A stretch of 64,000 nt of DNA from Macrothele yani (GCA_039090855.1 CM077012.1:143812541-143876540), one strand, 5' to 3'. Shown: positions 26,398 through 37,969, counted from the first letter of the stretch. Numbers and translations: made by a program. Notes: generated from the letters alone by a model not told the origin.

Positions 26398-28948
26398 CAG
26401 AGATGCCACCCTGTTTCAGATATTTTCAGTAGTACTCCTACAAATTTTCAGTAGTTTTGGCCATTTTTCAGTAGTCATACAAAAAAGAATAATTTTAACT
26501 TTTAACAGATGAAAACATGGTATTACTCATTTAATTTAATTAGTATTTTTACTTATTCATTTATATACATGAAAATCTGTATCAAAATATTCCAAATTTT
26601 TCAGATGGAAAATAATATACTCCATGACTGATACATTTTTTTTACACAACAAAAAATTGATTAAACAGCTTTCTTTAGTGATTTGACTGTACATTGTTTT
26701 GCAGATTTGAGTTTTCTCAGTGGAAAATATTTTTTCATAACACACTTTCCCAGAGGAGAACATATTCATTTTTGCAATAAGAAGTGCTTCTACAGTTTCT
26801 AAACCTAAATTAAATTGGAAACGGGCTTGATTTTTTCGCCCTAAACTAAAATCTCTCTCACTCACAGCATTCGAGTGTGGAACTACAAGTATTGCAAACA
26901 TTACTTTCGAGAGAATAGTATACTTAACCGCTCCATTACAGCCTCTTAATTTTGAGATTTCTGACCAAGTGACATCTATTCTATCTGTTACTGCTGTGGT
27001 CTCTAATTTGTCAGCTTGATAACAAGGAATTCCGCTTCCAGTATATCAAGTTCATTTTCAGTTATTATAAATGGAAAGCGCTTGACTATATATAATACAG
27101 AAGTAAATTATGTTCTGGCTCTAAGTGAAGGATCTGCTACTTCTGCATGTTTTAAGAATTCATCATATAAATCAGTATCTTTTCTTGAATATAAGAACAT
27201 TCTTCAATGTATTAGCAAAATCATTTTCGTTTAAAATGATTTCGCTTAAATACATTTGAGTTTTTACTCCAATTACAATTTGTGCCCTTCCTGATTTTTC
27301 TTTTTTTTTTTAATTTATTTGAAAAATTAAGCTCAACATCACCATCAGCTACGACAGTAGGCTTCACAAATCCCTTGGATGACAATTTTATCCATCATGC
27401 TGAAAGAACTTTCAGTTTCAGGATCTTGAATGCATGATGGCATTCACTATTTTAGATAAAAGATAGTGTAACTTGGAGAATATGAATGCTTTTGAATATC
27501 ATTCATCAATTCTTACAAATTTTTCAGCTTCGTCACTGTCGTTTTCGAACTTCCCTGCCCCCCCCTTATCAAGCTGAAATGCAAACCTTATTTGGGGGAA
27601 TGTTTAAGAACACAGGATACACGTTCAGAACATGGGGGGGGGACTTACAGTTACGGGAGGAACCTTTGCTACGTCAGATTTCCGTTTTCGGATATTTCCC
27701 TTCCATTTTCAAGGTGAAATACAAATATTTATGAAATAAAATGAAATTTAACAACAGTAGTACGCAGAGGAAACATCACATGAAAAATAAAATTACGATT
27801 ACGGGAGAAATCTTCGCTGTTTCCGAAAGTTTTGAAAGACGAAATTTTCCTTCTCGAAAGTTTCCGGTGAAAAGCATCCTTCACCACAACTAATTGCCCC
27901 AAAATGTCTGTTCAGTTATGCGTCGATCTTGAGGATAACCCAAATTATGACGAAAAAGCAGAAATTCCTTGAAGCAGTGGCACTTGCTCTCTTGCCTGAA
28001 GATTACACGGGAATTTTTGCGTCGCCGAATTTCCATTTTCGGAAATTTTCCCTCCATTTTCAAAGTGAAATACAAAGATTTATTGAATAAAATTATGTAT
28101 AACAATAATACTGGACAGAGGCAACATCGCAGGAAAACGAAATTACGATTACGAAAAAAATCTTTGTTTCTTTCACTTCCGTTTTTGAAAGGTGAAATGC
28201 TGTCCTGAAGCGTATTATTACGCATTGGTAAAATTCTTAGACTCATAGTTTCTACCCGTTTCGCGATGCATATTTTTACGCGCTGATGCATACTTTACAT
28301 GCTTCTTGATGTGTATTTCTACGTGTTGCAAAAAAATTCCTGATGTATATTTTTACGCGTTGGTGAAATTTAGATGCGTACTAGACGCGTAATTATACAT
28401 TTTGGCGAACTCTGCACTAGGAACGAAATCCAAGCATACTTTTCTGTAATGCAAGAAAGAAACTTTGAAATATCAATTACTGACAAGAATGGCCGACGCA
28501 CGCATTAGAAAAACAAAACAAAAAAACTCCGATGCCAGGCAATGACACTCGCGTTCTGCACCAAGAGTTGTCACTACACTGGGAAAGAGCTTCAGGCAGA
28601 ACTCCGCCCACGTCCACCAAAGCGAGCTACGCTCAACGTCCCCAGAATGTTGCAAGCTGCGGGGAGAGGGGTTTTCACTCGGAATGACTCGGCGCAATGC
28701 CACACTCATCGAGTACCGGTTGCTCTCGCTAAGATCTGAGCAACTTTGAGAGGCAGCATTGCACGCGAGACGAATGACAGATCGTCATTCGTCAAGTGGT
28801 CGCCGTTGCGTTGGGAAGGGGAACAAGCAAAATAAAAATGAATAACTTCTGTTAATTTTCCGTGGAAAAATTACGGTTTTCCGTATTCCGTAGTACAAGG
28901 GCTATTTCCGTAGGAACTACGAAGATTCCGTAGTAGTTGGCATCTCTG
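26398..28948 (-). mobile_element. hAT element, copy 2 (inverted relative of 18051-20945)
   Basis: Starts CAGAGATGCCACC and ends GTTGGCATCTCTG. Flanks TGGATG (26392-26397) and TGGGTG (28949-28954) suggest a 6-bp duplication. Co-linear with copy 1 in reverse, except that it lacks the 381-bp tandem duplication. The transposase C-terminus (VPHSNAVSERDFSLGRKN) lies on the reverse strand at 26557-26901. Confidence 0.92.
26557..26901 (-). pseudogene. hAT transposase C-terminus, copy 2
   Basis: Reverse-strand frame of 114 codons with the same dimerisation motif as 20451-20600, followed by GKVCYEKIFSTEKTQICK and a divergent tail. The residues up to CLINFLLCKK match copy 1; the copies then differ by one base in a T-run, which shifts the tail. 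Upstream transposase domains are not readable. Confidence 0.9.
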
Positions 28949-28954
28949 TGGGTG

Positions 28955-29677
28955 TAAGGATAATCTTAGTTTTACTGTTGTTAGAGCTTTGAAATTCGAT
29001 CATGGTTAACATCTAGGGATTTTAACTGTCTGTTGTTATAAAAGTAACCCAAATTAGAAGAAAGTAAAGTTTTTTTGTTTTCTTATTTCTGTAATTATGA
29101 GTTGGAATAATTTTACAGGATAAAGTAATTTCGTTTATATTTTTCTCAAAAGCATCAAGGACACTGTGAAGAATGACTGTAACAATATCAAGGCAGGTGT
29201 ATATCAGTGTAATACTTCACATCAAATATACTTGACCTCCACAGACTTGAGCTTGAATAGTAAGACAGTGTCCATGCCCTAATGAAATGAAGACTTTTCA
29301 GACAGGTTTTTCACGTTTACCTTTCAAATACGGGAATCAAAATAAAATGTACTCTTTTACAACGTAATTCAAAATCATGTTAAGCACCATTGTTATTACT
29401 TATGAGTTAGTTTCCATTATTGAAGAGGCAGATTACACTACCCGTTCCATTCCTGATGATAATAAACTGCAAGTTTTCATTTTTTAGTTATAGGCTTCAT
29501 GTTTTTGTTTCATACTAAACACATTTGCAGTGTTTGATATTTATTGTCATAGCTGTACAAAAGGGAAGTTTGAAATATTTCCAAATGTTCATCTATTCGA
29601 ATGAGATTTTTGATATACCTCATATCTGATGACTATGATTATTATGTGTGCAGAACAAAACAAGTGATCATCATAAC
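28955..29677. other. Interior of the 16-kb hAT, nothing recognised
   Basis: AT-rich, no coding potential. Confidence 0.5.
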
Positions 29678-30007
29678 CAGGGCTCGACAAATCCCGGGCA
29701 CCAGGTCGCCCAGGCGCCTAAAATTCGGGCCCTGGCGCGTAATTTTAGTCTTACTTGAAATTTTGTAATTTGCAGTAAATACTGTAATTTCTGTTGTGTA
29801 TAATCCATATATTATCTATTAAAAAGTTGTAAATTTAAATACGCGGACACCGCTAAAGGAAAAAACAAAACAAAACGATGCGGCATTTAAAAAAAGTCTG
29901 CGAGGTTATTGTCAGGAGAGGTGCTGTTATTGGGAAAGTACTGAAAATGCGGTAACAGAAAAAATGTAACGTAACAGCGAAATAAAAGACCGCGAGGAGA
30001 TTGTAAG

Positions 30008-30035
30008 AATATATATATATATATATATATATATA
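30008..30035. repeat. (AT)n microsatellite at the RTE 5' junction
   Basis: Run of AT dinucleotides directly before the first RTE base; a similar AT run (33222-33251) follows the RTE tail. Confidence 0.95.
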
Positions 30036-30244
30036 GGGATGTAAGGTCAGGTGATGCGTAACATCACAGCCTCTCCTTGACAAATGTCAACCCCGCCTTC
30101 TCGTGGTGCATCCTGTTCCCACTAAAGGGGCTCTGACGACCGCCCATAGCGGTATAACTATACCATCGGGATCAGAGGAAATGCTATCCCACACTCACCA
30201 ACCCGCTTGGCCAGCGTGGTGAGTTATGGCCAAACCCCTCCAAA

Positions 30245-30481
30245 ATGATTCCACAACTTAAATCTTGGCCCTCAGTCTCCGGCAGCTGGAATGTACCTGG
30301 CCAAGGCAGCGGCCAGTGCGACATGAAGGCAGAGGGTGCTAAGAATCCCCGGAGGACCGGACTAGGCTGCCATCTGATGCTGACCTTGGCTACTTACAAT
30401 GGACGCTCCTATCTTCTGATTCAAGGCTTCTTGAATTGGAAGAGGAACTACAAAGGATCAAGTGGGACATCGTGGGGCTAA
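30245..30481 (+). CDS. Short upstream RTE frame holding the endonuclease start
   Basis: 78 codons from ATG 30245 (another ATG at 30323). Its middle part, LTLATYNGRS near 30380-30408, corresponds to the first catalytic motif (Asn) of the apurinic-type endonuclease, but the frame is offset from the main one at 30436. The same offset is seen in copy 1 (near 2100-2150). RTE elements can have a small ORF overlapping ORF2, so this may be the normal arrangement, or both copies may descend from a frameshifted source. Confidence 0.55.
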   Translation: MIPQLKSWPSVSGSWNVPGQGSGQCDMKAEGAKNPRRTGLGCHLMLTLATYNGRSYLLIQGFLNWKRNYKGSSGTSWG

Positions 30482-33204
30482 GTGAGGTAAGGAGAAAAGG
30501 AGAAGATCTCATCGAACTGAAAAGTGGACATCTCTTCTACTATCGTGGGACAGATACTGGCAGAACTAGTGGTGTTGGATTTATAATAAACAAGAAACTG
30601 AAGGATAAAGTTGTAGAAGTTGAAAGTTCCTCTGACAGAGCTGCACGACTTGTTATCCAACTCTCGAGAAGATACCAGGCTCAGATTATTCAAACTTATG
30701 CACCCACCACAAGTCATCCTGAAGAAGAAATTGAAGAATTTTATGAGGAAATTTGTCATCTAAATAATAAAGGTAAGCAGCACTTGAAAATAATTATGGG
30801 AGATTTCAATGCAAAAATAGGGCAACGGCAACAGAATGAAACTTCAGTAGGTAAATTCGGTCATGGCAACAGAAACCAGCGTGGAAATACTCTCGTTGAG
30901 TTTGCAGAGGCAGAAGGGTTTTTCATCTTGAACTCCTTCTTCAAGAAAAAGCCACACAGGAAATGGACATGGAGACATCCAAATGGGACGACAAGTGAAA
31001 TTGATTTTATTATGTGTAACAAAAAATTCGTCATAGAAGACTGCAGTGTGCTAAACAAGTTCAACACAGGTAGTGACCATAGATTGGTGAGATGTAAGAT
31101 GCACCTCAACACTAAACTTGAACGTGGCAAGCTCATAGGACAAACAAAATCTATTGACATAACCAACCTTAAAAAACACCATAATACCTTCAAGTTAGAA
31201 CTGAAGAACAGGTTCTCTGCTTTAGAAGGCCTAACATCGGAAGAAGTGAACATCTGTGAAGTTAACAGAAAAGTAACCAAAGCTCTTATGGAAACAGCAA
31301 CAAAATTAGCTGGGTCTAAGAACAAGTTGCATGTGAACAAATTATCAGGAAAAACCAAAATGTTGATGCAAAAAAGAAGAGAGATGAGGACAACTAAAAA
31401 AGATGTGACTTCCAAAGTGGAATATATAGAGCTATGCAAGACAGTAAGAAAAAGTATCACTGAAGACGTAAGGAAATTCAACTGTGAACTAGTGAGGAAA
31501 GCAATTGAAAACAACCAAAGCCTAAAGATAGCAAAGGGACATCTCAGTAAGGGAAGAAAACAGATTATGGCACTGAGAAAAGAAGATGGTTCTGTAACAA
31601 GAAATAGAGGCGAAATTTTGACAAGAGTGAAAGATTACTACTCCAAATTATATGAAAGGGATGATACATGCACTCCAGACATCATGAAAGATACCAGTAC
31701 CAGAGTTCCTCCAGTCCTTCCAGCAGAAGTTGCACATGCAATCAAGAACATGAAGCGAGGAAAAGCTCCAGGAGAAGATGGAATTACTGTAGACATCATA
31801 CAAGAAGCAAGTGGAGAAATCGAAACGGTACTCGCCCAAATTTTCACTCGATGCCTTAATGAAGGAAAGATTCCTGAGGATTGGAACACCGCTACAATGA
31901 TCCTGCTACATAAGAAAGGTGACATTGAGGATCTCGGAAACTACAGACCTATCAGCCTCCTATCAGTAGTTTATAAAATCTTCACTAAAGTTCTTTCACA
32001 CCGCTTGAAGGTAACACTGGACATGGCTCAACCGAGAGAACAAGCTGGATTCAGGAGTGGCTACAGCACAATAGATCATATCCACGTGCTGAGAGAACTA
32101 ATTGAAAGAGCGAGGGAATATGAACTTCCATTGTGCATGGCTTTTATCGATTATGAAAAAGCCTTTGATTCGGTGAAACCATCAGCAGTTACAATGGCTC
32201 TGAAAACCTGCGGTATTGAAGATGCATACATTAATATTATTAATAACATCTATGAAAATGCAAGTGCTAAGATTAGGCTGTTTGAAAATACAACACACGT
32301 AAAAATTGGAAAGGGAGTGAGACAAGGTGACACCATATCTCCGAAGCTCTTTAATGCCACATTGGAGGGTGTTTTTCAGTCACTGAGCTGGGAAAACAAG
32401 GGGATAAAGATTAATGGAGATTATCTAACCCACCTTCGTTTTGCTGATGACGTAGTCATTTTTGCAACTACCCCATCAGAGCTGCAGAGTATGATCCAGG
32501 AACTTGCTGACAAGAGTAAAGAAGTGGGATTAAAAATGAACTTTCAGAAGACAAAAGTGATGTTCAATGCTTTTACAAGAAATGAAGATTTATCGATTGA
32601 TGGAGAAAAGCTGGAGATAACAGACACGTACGTTTATCTTGGACAGCAGATATCAAGTGAGGGTCACATTGATGAAGAAATTAATCGGCGTACAAAACTT
32701 GCCTGGAGAGCTTTTGGAAGAAACAGCATAATTTTCAAGAGCAATATGCCATTATGTCTTAAAAGAAAAGTGTTTGATCAATGCATCCTTCCAGTGCTTA
32801 CGTATGGTGCGGAGACGTGGACCTTAACTAAAAGAGACATACAAAGGCTGCAGACAACTCAAAGAAGTATGGAGAGGTGCATGCTTGGTGTAACCAGGAG
32901 AGATAAGAAGAGGAACTCGTGGATCCGAAAAATGACAAGAGTGGAAGACATCATGATCAGAGTTAAATCCCTGAAATGGCAATGGGCTGGACATACTGCC
33001 AGAAGGACAGATCATCGATGGACAGCCGAAATTTTAGATTGGATTCCAAGGGACAGGAAAAGACCCAGAAGAAGACCACATGGGAGATGGGTGGATGAAA
33101 TTCGAAAGTATGCAGGGGTGACATGGAGGAGACTGGCACAAGACAGACCGTTGTGGAGGAAACTTGGGGAGACCTTCGTCCAGCAGTGGATTGATAATGG
33201 TTGA
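30436..33204 (+). CDS. RTE endonuclease-reverse transcriptase, long open frame
   Basis: 922 codons with no internal stop. Residues 1-220 are the endonuclease minus its first motif: GLSEVRR (Glu17), TYAPT (87-91), GDFNAKIG (122-129), EIDFI (188-192) and SDHRLV (213-218). Reverse transcriptase spans about 430-710: GEDGI (446-450), NYRPISLLS (502-510), AFIDYEKAFDSV with catalytic Asp572, RQGDTISPKLFNATLE (629-644) and FADD with Asp671/672. The C-terminal domain has TYGAETWTL, a WAGHTARR block and a basic RKRPRRRPHGRW stretch. The protein would nick target DNA and copy its own RNA there. The first codon here is TTG; the first in-frame ATG is only at residue 121, so initiation in this frame is unclear and the upstream frame may supply the start. 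Confidence 0.93.
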   Translation: MEEELQRIKWDIVGLSEVRRKGEDLIELKSGHLFYYRGTDTGRTSGVGFIINKKLKDKVVEVESSSDRAARLVIQLSRRYQAQIIQTYAPTTSHPEEEIEEFYEEICHLNNKGKQHLKIIMGDFNAKIGQRQQNETSVGKFGHGNRNQRGNTLVEFAEAEGFFILNSFFKKKPHRKWTWRHPNGTTSEIDFIMCNKKFVIEDCSVLNKFNTGSDHRLVRCKMHLNTKLERGKLIGQTKSIDITNLKKHHNTFKLELKNRFSALEGLTSEEVNICEVNRKVTKALMETATKLAGSKNKLHVNKLSGKTKMLMQKRREMRTTKKDVTSKVEYIELCKTVRKSITEDVRKFNCELVRKAIENNQSLKIAKGHLSKGRKQIMALRKEDGSVTRNRGEILTRVKDYYSKLYERDDTCTPDIMKDTSTRVPPVLPAEVAHAIKNMKRGKAPGEDGITVDIIQEASGEIETVLAQIFTRCLNEGKIPEDWNTATMILLHKKGDIEDLGNYRPISLLSVVYKIFTKVLSHRLKVTLDMAQPREQAGFRSGYSTIDHIHVLRELIERAREYELPLCMAFIDYEKAFDSVKPSAVTMALKTCGIEDAYINIINNIYENASAKIRLFENTTHVKIGKGVRQGDTISPKLFNATLEGVFQSLSWENKGIKINGDYLTHLRFADDVVIFATTPSELQSMIQELADKSKEVGLKMNFQKTKVMFNAFTRNEDLSIDGEKLEITDTYVYLGQQISSEGHIDEEINRRTKLAWRAFGRNSIIFKSNMPLCLKRKVFDQCILPVLTYGAETWTLTKRDIQRLQTTQRSMERCMLGVTRRDKKRNSWIRKMTRVEDIMIRVKSLKWQWAGHTARRTDHRWTAEILDWIPRDRKRPRRRPHGRWVDEIRKYAGVTWRRLAQDRPLWRKLGETFVQQWIDNG

Positions 33205-33219
33205 CAATGATGATGATGA

Positions 33220-33223
<4 letters not shown>

Positions 33224-33255
<32 letters not shown>

Positions 33256-33756
33256 TTATTTATTTGTACTTTAGAAGCATTTTGAGAGAAAATATGACTC
33301 AAGGAAGGCGTTACTATTCGCAAGTGTGGAAGCCTACGTGGTGTGAGAATCCGCTACTCTCGCGAATCCCGTAAAGCTATTCCGTAGCATGTAACCTTTC
33401 TGCAAATCGCATTGCCTAGTTTTGGTGCGCTAATTGTGTTAGTTAATTCTTTTTTACTTTCGGTATTCAGTTAAAACGTATCCAGAAATAAGACAATGCT
33501 ATGACGGTCCGCGATTTCAACGGATTTTTTTAGTGTAACATGAACTACAGTAATGCTGCAACAGCTAGCGATTTTAGTTCTTTATTTACTTAAAAGTAGC
33601 ACAGAAGTATTTCAAAATGACAGTTACTTTTTCAATAAGACTATCATTTCTTTCTTACATCTTTGGATTTCTGAGGTGGCTTTAGTGAATCGCAGTTTTC
33701 TGTCTGAAATTACTATTCACGATTAACATGATAGGTGCGGATTTATACGACTGTCG
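33224..33756. other. (AT)n run and hAT interior
   Basis: (TA)n to 33251, then ATTT repeats, then unique-looking sequence belonging to the 29678-35691 hAT. No gene seen. Confidence 0.6.
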
Positions 33757-34735
33757 TACATGCCAAATATTACGGAATGTCTAGTTTCTACGGATTTTGT
33801 TGTCTGACTACGGAAATCACGCTCGACACTACGGATTCTACGAATTTTCATTTTGTTTAAAAACAGTGGGGGGGGGTCATTTTCCGTCTGGGGACGGTAT
33901 TTTGTTTCAAAGCTTTCGAAAACAGTAGTTAAATGGAGTAAAAGAATTTGCCCTAATCGTAATTTTTTCTCTCCCGATTATGCGTTTGTGTCTAGTATTC
34001 TTGTTAAATATCATTTTATGGCATATATGTTCGTATTTCAGATTGAAACTGTAGCAAGAATTTGTGGAAACGGAAGTTAGACGCCGCAAAAATTGCCTCC
34101 TAATCTTCAGGCTTCTTCCGCGAATTCGAGAAATTCAGTCTTTTTCGTTATGTTGGCCACTCAGGAGATCTATGCACAAGTAAACAGAATTTGAGGGGGG
34201 ATGGGGGTCGGAGGAGGATGGAATTCCGTCTTTACGAAACTTCCGAAAACGGAAAGCCGACTGAGTTCAGATTTTTTCCGTAATCATAATTTCTTTTTTC
34301 TCGCGATGTTACTTCTGTTCAGTATTTTTAGGTATCATTTCACTGCATAATTTTTTGTATTTCAGGCTTGAAAATTTCCCGTAATCGAGAGATCCCCCCC
34401 CCGGCGATGTTCCCACTCTCCAGCGCTGTTAAATCTTGTTTAAAGGAAGAAGGAAATTCCCGAAAATGGAAGTGACGAAAATTTTAAAAATTGATGCATG
34501 GTGTTTCAAAAGTGTTAATATTCCCAAAGTTACACCATTTATCTAAAATAGCTTTGATATCATGCACTCATGGTCCTCAGACTGATGGTTTTTATCAGAG
34601 GGCATAAAAAACAAGAAAGAAAAGTGACAATGAAGAAGTAGGGAGAGAATGATATCAGCACAAAGAAAAATTAAGCAGTGGTGCTGTGAAGTTGCAGAGT
34701 CAATAAAAGACAAACTGACAGTAGTACGCATTCTT
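33757..34735 (+). mobile_element. Diverged fragment of the hAT found at 18051 and 26398 (copy 3)
   Basis: Starts ATGCCAAATATTACGG, resembling the inner end of that family. It shares the ACGG-rich subterminal part, the CGTAATTTT/GCGATGTT phrases (34280-34310) and the block near 34500-34590 that matches 19400-19540 of copy 1. No transposase frame. Confidence 0.72.
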
Positions 34736-35605
34736 GCTGTCTGTTTTGATTTTTCACCAGTTAAAATATTCAGCTTTTTTCCCCCCGTTCTTTGGTCTAG
34801 TCTTCTCCTTAAACTGCTATTTTAGGGGCAGTATGATCATGTGGTTAGTGGAAGTTCGTGCACTGCGCGTTCACTTGCTTGGATTTCCTGTCTGTCAAGC
34901 ATCGTGGAATTCTTAACGCATCTTACTGATTTTTACTGGTGGAAGTTTTGAATCTCGCTGAGGAAAAACTTTGTGTTTCACACGTGTTAAGTTTGTTTCA
35001 TTAGAGTCCTTGTTTGTTGTAATGTTTTGTTGAGGCACGTATTTGTCTTTTACAAAGAGATGGATTATTTCATAAAATAGTCCATGTATGCCATAGTTAT
35101 TAGTAAAAAGGCTTTTGGCAGGTAACAAAGCTGTTAGTAGGTATCGACTGGTTTTTTTTTTTTTTTTTTAATATCATGTTCTGCGACATGCTGCTGCAGA
35201 TTATGCGAAGGAAAAAATTGCTTTTCTCAGAATTTCACGATCTACAGATCATATGTCGCAGCGGATTATAAGTGCTATTTTTTTTTCACAGCCTTTGGAT
35301 TAATATACCCTTGTGGATTTCACAAACAAAATTTTTTTTCTGAATTTTATGGTTTACAGATTAAACGAAGAAAAAAATGGCACTTTAAATTAATATGTAA
35401 AAATATGACCCGCAAAATAGTATTTTAATAAAATCGAAATCTTAAATTTTTTGAGATCGTCTACTGAAAGAATATAAAAAGAAAATTATGAAGAAAATTG
35501 GAACTTTATTTTGCACTAAGTGGTTTGGGTAAGAAGAAAAAAAAAATGACAACAAATATGGTTTACCACTTTTCGTTCCAGCGTCATAACCAAACATGTG
35601 TTCAT

Positions 35606-35645
35606 GCGTTAGGCGCCAGGTGACTTTGTTTCACCTGGCGCCTAA
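35606..35645. repeat. Subterminal GC-rich hairpin
   Basis: Perfect 15-bp inverted repeat TTAGGCGCCAGGTGA / TCACCTGGCGCCTAA with a 6-base loop, about 45 bp inside the right end of the 29678-35691 hAT. Confidence 0.9.
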
Positions 35646-36029
35646 ATTTTGGAGCTGTCTCCTAGATCTAGAACATATTTGTCGAGCCCTGATCATAACA
35701 CTGAATGACCACAACTGTGGTCTTTCAAAAAAGAAATTCACAACAATTTTTTCAACACAGTGTATGAAGCCCACTTGGAAAATCTTATATTTTTTTACCA
35801 ACCACAAACGCTGAAGAAAGCTCTACGTAATGGCTTGATACGGATGAGAACATCTGGCCTCCAGAACAGTGACAAAGAAGGAAGTGTTCTGTAATTCCAA
35901 AGTTTGTATCCGGGTTGTTTTTGATATATAATTGAATAATTTGGGGGAGGGGGTGTAATTTCCATAACCTTTATAGTTCTGAGTGTCTTAGTAGCATTAT
36001 ATTGAAACTTAAGATGCCCTTTTTGTAGT

Positions 36030-37610
36030 GTGTGTGTGTGTGCAATAAATTTTACACCAAAGAATTTAAAACCAAATTTGCTAAACAAACAACCTGAGGA
36101 TCATGACGCGCAACACAGCAGTTGTGAATATTCAGAACTCACACTACTAATTAAAGACAGTAATAAAAAATTATTTAACAAGTGCAGTAACAACAAAGAA
36201 AACCTCAAAACCCAACAGGCATGAGTAAAAAGAAAATAAAGTAATGGCAAACCTGAATGTAGAAAGTGTCGAGAATGCTGAGCCTTGGCTTTATCAAGGA
36301 CCAGCAAAACTCTGCATTTTCTCACTAGTTGGAAATGGTTTTCTGCAAAGCCATAGATGCAAGTTTAAATCCCCCTAAAATTTATAATTAGCATAACCAC
36401 CCTCAAAGTCGCATGAAGAATAATCCCGTTAAAATTTTTTTGCATGCTTCTAAAACTTTCCTGGCCCAACCCATACTCATCATCTGCCACAAAAAAAAAA
36501 AAAAAAAAAAAGAAAAACGATTACAAAATTCACAAGTTGTGAGAGGGTTTGAGCAAATCATCAGAATTATTCAGCTAAAACATGTTGTTGAGCAACCAAG
36601 CTGCCTGAGAGATAATTTAAACATGAATAACAGCACTAAAAGTACTACAAAGTCTTATTCCTTGTGGTAAAAAAACATTACCTAAAATGCCATAAAAAAT
36701 TACAACAGACTTGAAAGTAAATAGGATTTTTGCACCTACAACTTCCACAAAAACGGACGTCACAAGAAGGAAAAAAATAATAAAAGAAATAAAATGATTC
36801 TTTGGAAAAATTACATGAAGTTAACAATTAGTTGCAAAATTTACAAAATATTCCACGAGTGCTTTAAGTGTAAAATAATGTAGTTTTTTATGCCCCTACT
36901 AACAATGAAAAAGCATCGTTGACAAAAAGTACAATAAAAGCACTGCTGAAATACTTTGTACATATTGCAACTAATTGTTTATATCATATAACTTTCACAA
37001 AGCATTTCTTTAGTTAATTATTGTCTTTAATTTATTCTCGTTTTTGTGTTGTCAGAAGTTGTTGAGTAGGGGGTTTTAGAATCAAGTTTTCTTTCAAAAA
37101 TCTGAGTTTTAAATAATTAATATTTCCTTTTTCAATTGCAATGTACAAATTTGGAATACTTTTGCATTGCTATTCAGGTTTAAATTCTCTCTCAGGCGAA
37201 CTTGGCATTTCGTTATAGCTGAACATTATTTCTAATTATTATGTCACTCTCACAACTTGATTTCTCTTTAATCTTCTTCTTTCTGTTTAATAGTAATAGA
37301 TGAAGAGCATGGGTCGGGCCATGAAAGTTACGGATGCAAGCTAAATTGTTAACTAAAGCTAGGTCATACAACTCTGCGGAGGTCATGACATATATATATT
37401 TTTTAAAACAATTTTTGGTGGGCTTATTACTTGCATCTATGGCTTTGCAGAAACCCATTTCCAACTAGGTCTTTGTGGAAGTGAGAAAATGCAGAGTTTT
37501 TGCTGGTCCTTGATAAAGCCAAGGCTCAGTATTCTCGACACTTTCTACATTCAGTTGTTTTATTTTATTTTTTATCTTTTCTCCTTTTACTCACACCGGT
37601 AGATACATAA
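36030..37610. repeat. Repeat F foldback: two inverted arms
   Basis: The left arm (36030-36905) is a reverse-complement copy of 3271-4138 and the right arm (36910-37610) a direct copy, so the two arms face each other with a centre near 36907. Both arms carry GCTGGTCCTTGATAAAGCCA and TGCATCTATGGCTTTGCAG. The arms are diverged from each other, including an A-run at 36490-36511. No coding frame survives. Confidence 0.8.
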
Positions 37611-37969
37611 CCTTTTCTATGTTGTACTTGGTGTGAGTCAAAAATACATAAATTTTTTTTTGCTTAGGTCTCTTCTTAATAGAATATATATATATTTTTC
37701 CCCCACCAAAATATGAACATGTGCTAATTTTGTCACTGTAGTTTAAAATAAATAAAAAAAAAATTTTTTTTTGGTGTGGAACACTTACATTTTAAAACTC
37801 GTACGCTTTTTTGGGCAACTACTTTAGTCATTAACATAAGTTGTTAAGGCTACTATTGAGGCTACTATTTTTACCATTAGTGGCTACTATTTAGGCTACT
37901 ATTTTTACCATTAGTGGCTATTAAAGCAACTATTTTCTTGGTTGTGATAGGCTGGCAGCCCTGTATCTG

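Larger units (their letters stand above)
30036..33223 (+). mobile_element. RTE-clade LINE, apparently full length (copy 3)
   Basis: Starts GGGATGTAAGGTCAGG after an AT run, has about 290 bp of relatively GC-rich 5' leader, a single long open frame, and a short tail of TGATGATGAT rather than poly(A). RTE-clade elements typically end in such trinucleotide tails. Inserted in (AT)n, so a target duplication cannot be distinguished. It is the best preserved of four copies in the window. Confidence 0.93.
29678..35691. mobile_element. Non-autonomous hAT with perfect 8-bp TSD ATCATAAC
   Basis: Ends CAGGGCTCGACAAAT (29678) and ATTTGTCGAGCCCTG (ending 35691) are exact inverted repeats of 15 bp. Identical 8-bp flanks ATCATAAC at 29670-29677 and 35692-35699 are the classic hAT signature. 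Subterminal GGCGCC-rich sequence occurs at both ends. After subtracting the RTE (30036-33223) and a hAT fragment (33757-34735) about 1.8 kb remains, with no transposase, so it is non-autonomous. Confidence 0.95.
21932..37963 (+). mobile_element. 16-kb hAT element with perfect ends and TSD TATCTG
   Basis: The 12-bp ends CAGGGCTGCCAG (21932) and CTGGCAGCCCTG-type complement (GGCTGGCAGCCCTG ending 37963) match, with GGCTACTATTT subterminal repeats at both ends. Identical TATCTG flanks (21926-21931 and 37964-37969). Deleting the element plus one TATCTG makes the outer protein read straight through (SLITD|RNVYVDG). It has its own hAT transposase C-terminus at 25445-26117. Later insertions (26398-28948, 29678-35691) account for about 8.6 kb; the foldback at 36030-37610 is also inside. 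Confidence 0.9.

Noticed and set aside
30861..31514. Reverse-strand frame of 217 codons
   Set aside because: Antisense shadow of the RTE coding frame; similar shadows occur opposite the other copies.
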